A stretch of DNA of 10,822 nucleotides. Origin: Holtiella tumoricola (lineage in GTDB: Bacteria; Bacillota; Clostridia; Lachnospirales; Cellulosilyticaceae). The DNA lies in assembly GCF_027857615.1 (NCBI RefSeq), contig NZ_JAQIFT010000063.1:1-10822 (forward strand), in the 5' to 3' direction. The notes under the pieces were generated by a model, which saw only the letters and a list, made by a program, of their open reading frames with translations, ran no database searches and was not told the DNA's origin. Of the stretch, positions 5,495-10,822 are shown in pieces (position 1 is the first letter of the stretch; the number at the start of each line of letters is the position of its first letter). Position numbers and translations under genes: made by a program.

Positions 5495-6355
5495 CTATTT
5501 TCTTGAAACTGAGATGCCTAGTGCATTAGGACCAATATGGCAACCAATGCTTACTGTTAAAGGTACATAACCACTTGCCATACCAGGAAAAGCTTTAAAT
5601 ATCTCCTCTTCCCATTCCTTAATGATTGCAGTGTCCAGTGCACTTCCTGCAATACCAATTGCTAGCTCAGAAGGTTCTGCATCGGCAAATCGTGTACGTA
5701 TATCTTCTTTTATAGCTTCGATCATTTTATGCTTACTTTTTTTCATTCCTCTTACTTTTGCATAAGCATCTAGCTTATCTCCTTGTATGGTTAGTACAGG
5801 CTTAATATTTAGAATTGTACCTATCGTAGCTGCGGCTGCAGTAACACGTCCTCCTTTTTTTAAGAATTCCATTGTATCAACTGCAATATAGATACTTGAC
5901 TCATATGCATTTTCTTCTAAATTTTGTTTAATTTCTTTAGCACTTAGACCTTTTTTAGCAAGTTCTAAGGCATCTAATACAGACTGCCTTTGCGGTTCTG
6001 ATATTCTATGGTTATCTACAACTTGTACACGTTCCTCATACTCTATTGCTAATGCTAATGCCGTTTGACAAGAGTTACTTAGTCCACTAGACATTGGAAT
6101 ATAAACGATTTCGTCATAGCCTTTTGCCAATACTTCCTCCCATAACGCCATAACATCTCCCGGTGCTGGCTGAGATGTAGAAATTTCTTTTCCTGAAAGT
6201 AGGCTTTCATAAAAGAATTCCTGTGTTAAATCTTGTCCTTCAAAATAAGTTTTATGATCAATAATAACTGGCATCGGAAGAATATAAACGCCTAACGTTT
6301 TTGCTTCTGCCGCTGATATTCCACTATTACTATCTGCTATAATAGCCGTTTTCAT
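5495..6355 (-). CDS. DegV family fatty-acid-binding protein (FakB-like)
   Basis: A 286-residue cytosolic protein. DegV/FakB proteins bind one fatty acid and present it to the kinase FakA, so that exogenous or recycled fatty acids enter phospholipid synthesis as acyl-phosphate. The family signatures are present: the N-terminal AIIADSNSGIS, STSQPAPGD (59-67), the head-group loop MSSGLSNS (88-95), FLKKGGRV (164-171) and the C-terminal IGCHIGPNALG (270-280). Length is normal. The ATG at 6353-6355 has AGAGGAG upstream with a rather long spacer of 11 nt. It is second in the operon, 56 bp after the PAP2-like gene and 19 bp before the hydrolase. No fakA kinase is in the window. It is clearly diverged from the other DegV at 7791-8660, so the two may prefer different chain types. 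Confidence 0.93.
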   Translation of the reverse strand: MKTAIIADSNSGISAAEAKTLGVYILPMPVIIDHKTYFEGQDLTQEFFYESLLSGKEISTSQPAPGDVMALWEEVLAKGYDEIVYIPMSSGLSNSCQTALALAIEYEERVQVVDNHRISEPQRQSVLDALELAKKGLSAKEIKQNLEENAYESSIYIAVDTMEFLKKGGRVTAAAATIGTILNIKPVLTIQGDKLDAYAKVRGMKKSKHKMIEAIKEDIRTRFADAEPSELAIGIAGSALDTAIIKEWEEEIFKAFPGMASGYVPLTVSIGCHIGPNALGISVSRK

Positions 6356-6411
6356 ATAGTGTAAATCTCCTCTCTTTGCAACTATCTTTAATTATGCCCA
6401 TTTCTTGTCAC

Positions 6412-6999
6412 TCATAACAGCGAAATACCCAATGCACATGTAAAAGCAATACAACAACTCATTGTGCCTATAATAAGTTCTTGCCTTGTATGCCTTTTTA
6501 GTTCTAATGACGACCATGCTACTGCAACGGCAATAATTACACATGGGATAACTACTTTTAGTCCTTGAAAATAAATTAATAGCAAAAATGGTCCTGCAAC
6601 AGCGCATGCATGTCCACTTGCACGCACCTGAATCACTTTGTTAAATAATGTGAGTACAATAACTGAGAAAAAATATGTAAGATAAATCATCTGCAAATTC
6701 ATGCTTACATTCATAAAATAGCCTATAATCACTATCATTACATAACCAATAATATTTAATATAAATGCTAAGTTTCTTTGCCCCTCTCTTCCTTTATTTT
6801 TAAAATGAGGTAATAAAGGTTGAAGTGGATAGGCAAGTATAGGAATAAAGCCTAAAAATAGAACAGAAAGAACGACTTCAATAGAACTTTGAAAAATATC
6901 TTTTCTATTAAAAGCTAATATGATTATAAGTGCTGTTACAAGTATAGGTGGTACAGTAATTCCACGAATTATTTGAGCTATTTTTTCTCTTTTTGTCAC
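6412..6999 (-). CDS. Degenerate PAP2-like membrane protein
   Basis: A 195-residue integral membrane protein with about six hydrophobic segments. Two PAP2 phosphatase motifs are recognisable but altered: the PSGH motif appears as ASGH (127-130), and the SRxxxxxHxxxD motif appears as SSLELKRHTRQE (163-174), keeping the His (170) but with Ser for Arg and Glu for Asp. The first motif, KxxxxxxRP, is not seen. PAP2 enzymes hydrolyse lipid phosphates at the membrane; with these changes activity is uncertain and lipid binding or a changed chemistry is possible. I start at GTG 6997-6999, 6 nt after AGGAGGTG (7006-7013); the GTG at 7008 is part of that ribosome binding site. It is the first gene of the operon with degV and the hydrolase, divergent from a TetR regulator. 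Confidence 0.75.
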   Translation of the reverse strand: MTKREKIAQIIRGITVPPILVTALIIILAFNRKDIFQSSIEVVLSVLFLGFIPILAYPLQPLLPHFKNKGREGQRNLAFILNIIGYVMIVIIGYFMNVSMNLQMIYLTYFFSVIVLTLFNKVIQVRASGHACAVAGPFLLLIYFQGLKVVIPCVIIAVAVAWSSLELKRHTRQELIIGTMSCCIAFTCALGISLL

Positions 7000-7005
7000 G
7001 TTTTT

Positions 7006-7013
7006 CACCTCCT
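7006..7013 (-). promoter_or_regulatory. Ribosome binding site deciding the GTG start at 6999
   Basis: AGGAGGTG, 6 nt before GTG 6997-6999. The alternative GTG at 7006-7008 lies inside this site and cannot use it, so the protein is three residues shorter than the longest frame. Confidence 0.7.
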
Positions 7014-7025
7014 TTTATAGGATTA

Positions 7026-7031
7026 ATTATA
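7026..7031 (-). promoter_or_regulatory. Candidate -10 element of the PAP2-degV-hydrolase operon
   Basis: TATAAT on the minus strand, about 18 bp ahead of the ribosome binding site. No good -35 is seen at 16-18 bp, so the element is weak on its own or needs an activator. Confidence 0.35.
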
Positions 7032-7039
7032 TTTAAAGA

Positions 7040-7069
7040 TTGCACATCAGCACACTTTTAAAATATAAT
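7040..7069 (+). promoter_or_regulatory. Candidate sigma-A promoter of the TetR regulator
   Basis: TTGCAC (7040-7045), 18 nt of spacer, TATAAT (7064-7069). The -35 is imperfect, the -10 perfect. The -10 lies inside the dyad at 7063-7087, which fits self-repression. Confidence 0.45.
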
Positions 7070-7087
7070 ATGTGTGACATATTGTAT
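7063..7087. promoter_or_regulatory. Likely TetR operator in the divergent promoter region
   Basis: A 25-bp dyad: AATATGT (7067-7073), central GTG, ACATATT (7077-7083), with three more outer pairs (7063-7065 with 7085-7087) and a single mismatch at 7066/7084. Size and symmetry suit a TetR-family dimer. It overlaps the -10 of tetR and lies just upstream of the promoter of the opposing operon. Binding by the adjacent regulator is inferred. Confidence 0.5.
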
Positions 7088-7150
7088 CACTCTAGATTTT
7101 TTAAATCAATATCCTTAATCATAACTGTTACATATAAAGGAGTTTTGTTC

Positions 7151-7684
7151 ATGGAGAAAAAAAATAAAAATCAAGCCAATCTACTTGCTAAAGAATGTAT
7201 GGTCATCGCCCTCTTACAATTATTAGAAGTCAAGCCTCTTTCAGCGATAACAGTCTCTGAAATTACAAAAAAAGCTGGCGTATCTAGAATGACCTATTAC
7301 CGTAACTATATTAATAAAGAAGATATTTTTTCTTCCTTTCTTGATGATCTGCTCTACAATTATCATGAAGAATTTAATAACTTACCTGAAAAAGGTAACT
7401 TCTACGACCTTCACAATCTCAATCACTGTTTCTTATATTTTGAAAAGCATAAAACACTTATACAGGCACTGTTCAAAAACGGTCATGGAAATATCTTTTT
7501 AACCAGTTTAAGTGATTACATTATTCATAAGTGGTATAAAGAATCTGACGACATAACAAGATATTATACACTCTTAGCGTTTGCAGGTTCTATCTTTAAT
7601 GTTTTTGTCTCTTGGTCATTAAATGATACAACTCAATCTCCAGAACAAATGGCATCTATTATCTATGATATTTATCATAGATAA
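7151..7684 (+). CDS. TetR/AcrR family transcriptional regulator
   Basis: A 177-residue one-component regulator. The N-terminal helix-turn-helix is at about 31-53 (AITVSEITKKAGVSRMTYYRNY), with the classic TetR ending 'TYYRNYINKEDIF'. The ligand-binding domain (about 60-177) is diverse and has no recognisable specificity. I chose ATG 7151 because AAAGGAG at 7137-7143 precedes it. The longest frame starts at 7040, but its extra residues have no ribosome binding site and would cover the promoter. It is divergent from the lipid operon, with a dyad between them, and is followed by the second degV with no clear terminator. It probably controls one or both lipid units in response to an acyl or amphipathic ligand (inference). 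Confidence 0.88.
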   Translation: MEKKNKNQANLLAKECMVIALLQLLEVKPLSAITVSEITKKAGVSRMTYYRNYINKEDIFSSFLDDLLYNYHEEFNNLPEKGNFYDLHNLNHCFLYFEKHKTLIQALFKNGHGNIFLTSLSDYIIHKWYKESDDITRYYTLLAFAGSIFNVFVSWSLNDTTQSPEQMASIIYDIYHR

Positions 7685-7707
7685 TTTTTACACTCAAATA
7701 GTTTTAA

Positions 7708-7741
7708 TATCAAATCATTTGACTTTCAAACCATTTTGATA
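7708..7741. promoter_or_regulatory. Nested TTTGA/TCAAA dyad, FabT-like operator over the degV promoter
   Basis: The centre is TTTGA-CTT-TCAAA (7718-7730). The outer arms TATCAAA (7708-7714) and TTTGATA (7735-7741) give a second, concentric pair. Streptococcal and enterococcal FabT (MarR family) sites have the form TTTGA-n3-TCAAA, which matches the inner dyad including spacing. It covers the -35 of the promoter at 7719-7747. A FabT homologue in this organism is not shown by the window. Confidence 0.5.
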
Positions 7742-7747
7742 TATACT
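7719..7747 (+). promoter_or_regulatory. Sigma-A promoter of the second degV gene
   Basis: TTGACT (7719-7724), 17 nt of spacer, TATACT (7742-7747): ten of twelve consensus bases with ideal spacing. The predicted start near 7754 lies 37 nt ahead of the ATG. Confidence 0.7.
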
Positions 7748-7790
7748 CCTTTTATACAAATAAACAAAATCATCCGGGAGGATTTATATT

Positions 7791-8660
7791 ATGAAAATCA
7801 AACTTTTTACAGACTCCGCGTCTGATTTACCATTATCATATATTCAAAACAATCACATTGGTTATGCAAGCTTAGAAGTAAATATAAAGGGTGAATTCAT
7901 TAAAGATGACTTTGGCCAAACACTACCACACAAACAATTTTATGAACTACTCCGTCAAGGCGAAATGACAAGTACTTCTCAAGTTAACATCCATACTTTT
8001 GAAGAACTATTTGAAGAAGCTATTAAAGATGGTTATGCCATTATCTACATTGGTTTAGCATCTGTTTTAAGCGGAACTGTGAATAGTGCAACAGTAGCCC
8101 GCCTTAACCTTTTAGAAAAATACCCTGATGCAGATATCTCTGTCATTGACTCCAAAAGCGCTTCTCTTGGAGAAGGGTTGCTTGTAGCAAAAGCAAATGA
8201 GATGATGGAAGCAGGTTACTCAAAAGATGAAATCGTAAACTGGATAGAGACAAATTGTACAAACGTAATCCATGCCATTACAGTAGATGACCTTAACTTC
8301 CTAAAGCGTGGTGGTCGTATTTCTGGCACAACTGCTGCTATTGGTGGCCTACTCGGCATTAAACCAAGTATTAAATTAGATAACGAAGGCCATGTACTTC
8401 CTGGTACTAAACTAAAAGGAAATAAAAATGCAATGAAGTATCTCGTTAATCAAGTTCTAGAAAAGGGTATTGATTTATCTACCCAAACTATTTATATTTG
8501 TCATGCTGATGCAGAAGAAAATGCTCAACTTATTAAAAAAATGCTTTTAGAGCAAACAACTATTAAAGATATTATCATCAATCCAATCGGGACAGTTATT
8601 GGAACACATGTTGGTCCAGGAGCTATTGGTGTAATCTTCCTTGGCGATGCACGTAATTAA
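7791..8660 (+). CDS. DegV family fatty-acid-binding protein (FakB-like), second copy
   Basis: A 289-residue cytosolic fatty-acid carrier of the DegV/FakB family. The family motifs are clear: KLFTDSASDLP (4-14), TSTSQVN (60-66), the loop LASVLSGTVNSA (89-100), FLKRGGRIS (170-178), and IGTHVGPGAIG (270-280), where the His and Gly form the carboxylate-binding end. GGGAGG stands a few bases before the ATG. Length is normal. It is a monocistronic unit with a strong promoter inside a FabT-like dyad and a bidirectional terminator at 8730-8772. Its sequence differs from the DegV at 5495-6355 throughout apart from the motifs, so this is an old pair, not a recent duplication. Two FakB proteins with different acyl preference are common in Firmicutes; which one this is cannot be told here. 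Confidence 0.94.
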   Translation: MKIKLFTDSASDLPLSYIQNNHIGYASLEVNIKGEFIKDDFGQTLPHKQFYELLRQGEMTSTSQVNIHTFEELFEEAIKDGYAIIYIGLASVLSGTVNSATVARLNLLEKYPDADISVIDSKSASLGEGLLVAKANEMMEAGYSKDEIVNWIETNCTNVIHAITVDDLNFLKRGGRISGTTAAIGGLLGIKPSIKLDNEGHVLPGTKLKGNKNAMKYLVNQVLEKGIDLSTQTIYICHADAEENAQLIKKMLLEQTTIKDIIINPIGTVIGTHVGPGAIGVIFLGDARN

Positions 8661-8676
8661 AGGTCACAGATACTTA

Positions 8677-8690
8677 AGTTAACGTTAACT
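8677..8690. promoter_or_regulatory. 14-bp perfect palindrome of LacI-operator type
   Basis: AGTTAACGTTAACT reads the same on both strands and has the central CG typical of LacI/GalR operators (AACGTT core). It lies between two convergent genes, 17 bp after the degV stop and about 1.1 kb from the lacI promoter, not at a promoter I can see. It may be an auxiliary site or chance. Confidence 0.3.
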
Positions 8691-8729
8691 ATATCATATA
8701 TATTTTATATTATCTGACATATATATAAT

Positions 8730-8772
8730 AAAAAGGAGTAGATTATTCCATATGAATAATCTACTCCTTTTT
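8730..8772. terminator. Bidirectional terminator between degV and lacI
   Basis: A 19-bp perfect stem (8730-8748 with 8754-8772) with a 5-nt loop. The stem ends in AAAAA on one side and TTTTT on the other, so it serves the plus-strand degV and the minus-strand LacI gene. It begins one base past the LacI stop codon. Confidence 0.9.
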
Positions 8773-8773
8773 A

Positions 8774-9781
8774 TTAACATAATGAACGTACAGATTCTCT
8801 TAATATAATCTTACCTGTAATTACTTTTCTACCTAATTTATAGTTAGAATCTTCGATTTTCTTAAAAATTCCTTCTACTGCTTCTTTTGCCATATTCTCA
8901 ACATCTACTTGAATAGTTGTTATCTGTGGACTAGAAATTGTTGCATAAAGATAATCATCAAATCCTACAACTGAAACATCCTCTGGTACACGGATACCTT
9001 TCTTATTAAGATACTGTATAAAATGATACGCCACTTCGTCACAGTTACATACAAAAGCTGTTGGTAATTTATCTGGCAAATCAAATTCACAAAATACACC
9101 ATCACTATCCCTGTCACTAATAGTCCATTCTTGTCTAATAGGAATTCTATGCTCAATCAATGTTTTAGAATAACCTAAATAACGATCTAAAATACTACTT
9201 GTTGCATAAATATTCCCTATATATCCTATTTCCTTATGCCCTTTACTTACTAAGTAATTGGTAATAATATAGGCGCCATACATATTATCTCCAATTACTG
9301 CATCCATATCAAAATGTCTATCATAGAAATCTAAAAAGATAATAGGAATGTTTTGCTCTGAAATAAGATCAATATAATTTTCTCTAACTTGACCAAGTAC
9401 AATAAGTGCATCAATCCTTCTATCTTGCACCATATTAGGTAGCTCATTTTCTAATTCTGTTTCCTTAGAGATAATCTCTAAGATTGCATAATAATTATAT
9501 AAGCTTAAGTTTTGAATAATCTTTTGATACATCATCCAATAAAAAGAGTTCCCAGACATCATATAACGCTCTGCTGTAATCACTCCAATATTATAGGTAC
9601 AGCCTTCTTTCATACCTTTAGCAGCAATATTACAACGATAGCCCATTTCGTCTGCAACCTTTTTAATTTCTTCACGTAGACTCTCACTCACTCCGTCTTT
9701 ATTAGATAATGCTTTAGATACTGTTACTGTACTTATATTTAATCGCTCTGCGATATCACTCATTGTTATATTTTTCTTCAT
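8774..9781 (-). CDS. LacI/GalR family transcriptional repressor
   Basis: A 335-residue regulator of normal length. The LacI helix-turn-helix is at 5-25 (ITMSDIAERLNISTVTVSKAL), followed by the hinge region (about 46-58) and a periplasmic-binding-protein-like effector domain (about 62-330). Segments such as DALIVLGQV, VIGDNMYGAY and ISVVGFDD-like 'VSVVGFDDYLYATISSPQITTIQVD' are standard for the family. The effector is probably a sugar or sugar derivative, but no sugar transporter or glycosidase is adjacent, so the target is unknown. It has a good sigma-A promoter (9822-9851) and shares the terminator at 8730-8772. AAAGGGAAG precedes the ATG. One palindrome of the family's operator type lies at 8677-8690. 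Confidence 0.92.
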   Translation of the reverse strand: MKKNITMSDIAERLNISTVTVSKALSNKDGVSESLREEIKKVADEMGYRCNIAAKGMKEGCTYNIGVITAERYMMSGNSFYWMMYQKIIQNLSLYNYYAILEIISKETELENELPNMVQDRRIDALIVLGQVRENYIDLISEQNIPIIFLDFYDRHFDMDAVIGDNMYGAYIITNYLVSKGHKEIGYIGNIYATSSILDRYLGYSKTLIEHRIPIRQEWTISDRDSDGVFCEFDLPDKLPTAFVCNCDEVAYHFIQYLNKKGIRVPEDVSVVGFDDYLYATISSPQITTIQVDVENMAKEAVEGIFKKIEDSNYKLGRKVITGKIILRESVRSLC

Positions 9782-9821
9782 AGATTTCTTCCCTTTTACT
9801 TAAATTTACTTTATATATTTT

Positions 9822-9851
9822 ATTATATCAAAAAATTATTAGCTAAATCAA
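9822..9851 (-). promoter_or_regulatory. Sigma-A promoter of the LacI-family gene
   Basis: The minus strand has TTGATT (9846-9851), 18 nt of spacer and TATAAT (9822-9827) with a TGn extension (9829-9830). An inverted repeat CTAAA-n7-TTTAG (9843-9859) overlaps the -35 and could be a site for self-control, but it is short. Confidence 0.65.
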
Positions 9852-9916
9852 CACTTTAGTTAAAATATTAAGAAATATTTGCATTCTAATTTTATAAAAA
9901 CTTTTAAACATACAAA

Positions 9917-9946
9917 AAAGGTGGTTGTAATAATACAACCACCTTT
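9917..9946 (-). terminator. Terminator of the tRNA operon
   Basis: A 13-bp perfect stem, AAAGGTGGTTGTA with TACAACCACCTTT, and a 4-nt loop. On the minus strand it is followed by more T (TTT G), giving a run of six. It lies 8 bp past the end of tRNA-Lys. On the plus strand it also ends in TTT but no plus-strand gene precedes it. Confidence 0.85.
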
Positions 9947-9953
9947 AAACTTA

Positions 9954-10026
9954 TGAGCCACCGGAGGCTCGAACTCCGGACCACTTGATTAAAAGTCAAG
10001 TGCTCTACCAACTGAGCTAGTGACCC
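9954..10026 (-). tRNA. tRNA-Lys (anticodon TTT)
   Basis: A 73-nt cloverleaf read on the minus strand. The acceptor is GGGTCAC / GTGGCTC (two G-U pairs), the D-arm contains AGCTCAGTTGGTAGAGC, the anticodon loop is CTTTTAA within the stem ACTTGA/TCAAGT, and the T-arm is CCGGAGTTCGAGCCTCCGG. The discriminator is A; CCA is not encoded and must be added by the CCA enzyme. It is 5 bp after tRNA-Glu on the same transcript. Confidence 0.95.
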
Positions 10027-10031
10027 ATATA

Positions 10032-10103
10032 TGACCCATAGGGGAATCGAACCCCTGTTACCGCCGTGAAAGGGCGGTGTCTTAACCGCTTGACCAATGG
10101 GCC
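10032..10103 (-). tRNA. tRNA-Glu (anticodon TTC)
   Basis: A 72-nt cloverleaf on the minus strand. The acceptor is GGCCCAT / ATGGGTC, the D-arm includes GGTCAAGCGGTTAAGACA, the anticodon loop is CTTTCAC between CCGCC and GGCGG, and the T-arm is CAGGGGTTCGATTCCCCTA (19 nt). The discriminator is A; CCA is not encoded. It is the first gene of a two-tRNA operon, about 9 nt after the predicted transcript start. Confidence 0.95.
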
Positions 10104-10118
10104 TTACTGATCTTTATT

Positions 10119-10147
10119 ATTATAATCTACTCACTTACTTATGTCAA
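10119..10147 (-). promoter_or_regulatory. Perfect consensus sigma-A promoter of the tRNA operon
   Basis: TTGACA (10142-10147), exactly 17 nt of spacer, TATAAT (10119-10124) on the minus strand: 12 of 12 consensus bases, as expected for a strong stable-RNA promoter. Between it and the next gene (10148-10233) I see nothing. Confidence 0.92.
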
Positions 10148-10233
10148 CGTATTTATTAAAATAACCCATTTATTTTCTTTTATTGCATGCTAATAACCTT
10201 ATAGACTTCTATAATTTTGAGATATTTTATTAA

Positions 10234-10674
10234 CTAATAACATTCTAACATTACTTCTAAAATTTCTACTGCATCTTCAATCAAGCGGTCGCATAGAGAA
10301 CGTGATAATCCTTTCTGTTGTACTTGTATCATACCTTCCTTAGTATGAATTTCATATCCCAATAGTTCTTTACAAATATTTGTTCCATGTTTTTCTTTAA
10401 AATGTTTTTGAAATTCTGCTGCGATAGTATTCATTTTCTTTTTAGTTTCTTGATCACTCCCTATAGCTTGTCCATTTTCTAATCCTAGGACCATGAGAGC
10501 ACCTGTTACAGCTCCACAAACTTCTCCACATCTCATACCACCACCAAATCCTGAGGCAATTTTCATGGCGATATCCTTTTCTAATCCTTGTTCCTCACAA
10601 AAAGCTCCAAAGACTGCTTGGCTACAATTATAGCCTTCTATATGATAACTTACTGCTTTTTCTTTTTTGCTCAT
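10234..10674 (-). CDS. C_GCAxxG_C_C family redox-type cysteine protein
   Basis: A 146-residue soluble protein of the C_GCAxxG_C_C family, widespread in anaerobes and thought to be redox-active; no member's reaction is firmly established to my knowledge. The conserved pattern is present: YNCSQAVF with Cys17, SGFGGGMRCGEVCGAVTGALMVLGL with Cys49 and Cys53, Cys101 in NICKELLGYE, and Cys128 in SLCDRLIEDAVEI. Cys26 and Cys145 are extra. The glycine-rich GFGGGMRCG before the cysteines is the family hallmark. Length is normal. GGAAGAG precedes the ATG, with AGGAG slightly further up. It is a single gene between the tRNA operon and a terminator at 10753-10791, with a 27-bp dyad in its promoter region. 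Confidence 0.9.
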   Translation of the reverse strand: MSKKEKAVSYHIEGYNCSQAVFGAFCEEQGLEKDIAMKIASGFGGGMRCGEVCGAVTGALMVLGLENGQAIGSDQETKKKMNTIAAEFQKHFKEKHGTNICKELLGYEIHTKEGMIQVQQKGLSRSLCDRLIEDAVEILEVMLECY

Positions 10675-10700
10675 TATCTCTTCCTTCTCCTTCTCATATT

Positions 10701-10727
10701 ATGCTATATACAGAATGTATAAAGCAT
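10701..10727. promoter_or_regulatory. 27-bp operator-like dyad upstream of the C_GCAxxG_C_C gene
   Basis: ATGCT-A-TATACA, central GAA, TGTATA-A-AGCAT: 11 of 12 positions in each arm pair, with one A/A mismatch (10706/10722). It starts 27 bp before the ATG and covers the place where the promoter must lie (TATACA- and CATAAT-like elements, no clear -35). It is not followed by a T run on either strand, so an operator is a better reading than a terminator. Confidence 0.55.
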
Positions 10728-10752
10728 GGTATTAAATAACTCTATAATCTAC

Positions 10753-10791
10753 AAAAGCCATCTAAACTTTTAATAAGTTTAGATGGCTTTT
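10753..10791. terminator. Bidirectional-type terminator at the right edge
   Basis: A 17-bp perfect stem, AAAAGCCATCTAAACTT paired with AAGTTTAGATGGCTTTT, around TTAAT. On the minus strand it would end a transcript entering from beyond the window; on the plus strand no gene precedes it. The last 31 bases show nothing. Confidence 0.85.
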
Positions 10792-10822
10792 CTTATACTC
10801 TCAAAAACAAATACTGCAATCA

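Noticed and set aside
6392..6607. A minus-strand frame of 71 codons near the end of the PAP2-like gene
   Set aside because: It overlaps the PAP2-like gene in another frame, and its cysteine- and tyrosine-rich translation looks like an out-of-frame shadow with no ribosome binding site.
7040..7150. N-terminal extension of the TetR regulator by 37 codons
   Set aside because: The extension covers the tetR promoter and operator and lacks a ribosome binding site; AAAGGAG stands before ATG 7151, which gives a normal TetR N-terminus.
5495..8660. The two degV genes as a recent tandem duplication
   Set aside because: They lie on opposite strands and agree only at the family motifs, so the split is old.
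9917..9946. A tRNA-associated integration site next to tRNA-Lys
   Set aside because: No repeat of the tRNA 3' end and no integrase gene are found in the window; the structure is a plain terminator.

Overview
The window looks like the chromosome of a low-GC, endospore-forming Clostridia member, most likely of the Lachnospirales (a Cellulosilyticum-like organism is my guess from gene content, not demonstrated). The evidence is strongly AT-rich intergenic DNA, AGGAGG-type ribosome binding sites, TTG and GTG starts, paired DegV proteins, a C_GCAxxG_C_C protein, Pdu-type microcompartment genes and tRNA genes without an encoded CCA. No mobile element, CRISPR array or rRNA is visible.

Layout. Left edge (1-760): two small membrane proteins on the minus strand. 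762-1751 (-): a YghZ-type aldo-keto reductase with its own extended -10 promoter. 1904-4011 (-): a self-contained two-gene unit, pduS (flavin/Fe-S cobalamin reductase or electron-transfer protein) and pduT (tandem-BMC shell protein with the pore [4Fe-4S] cysteine), with a terminator at each side and no other microcompartment gene in view. 4030-4460 (-): a stretch usually left blank holds two micro-genes of 27 and 43 codons with strong ribosome binding sites. All three minus-strand units between 3849 and 4460 are preceded by motifs of the forespore sigma-factor type (sigma-F-like for the 43-codon gene and for pduS, sigma-G-like for the 27-codon gene). This is the most unusual part of the window.

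4489-8772: a lipid-handling neighbourhood. A minus-strand operon encodes a degenerate PAP2-like membrane protein, a DegV/FakB fatty-acid-binding protein and a lysophospholipase-type alpha/beta hydrolase. It is divergent from a TetR-family regulator, followed by a second degV gene on the plus strand whose promoter lies inside a nested TTTGA/TCAAA dyad resembling FabT-type fatty-acid operators. A plausible joint role is release of acyl chains from lipids by the hydrolase, capture of the freed fatty acid by the DegV proteins for a FakA-type kinase encoded elsewhere, and TetR control in response to a lipid ligand.

8774-9781 (-): a LacI-family repressor, sharing a bidirectional terminator with the second degV. 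9917-10147 (-): a tRNA-Glu/tRNA-Lys operon with a perfect consensus sigma-A promoter and a strong terminator. 10234-10674 (-): a C_GCAxxG_C_C redox-type cysteine protein preceded by a 27-bp operator-like dyad. The window ends just past a terminator at 10753-10791.
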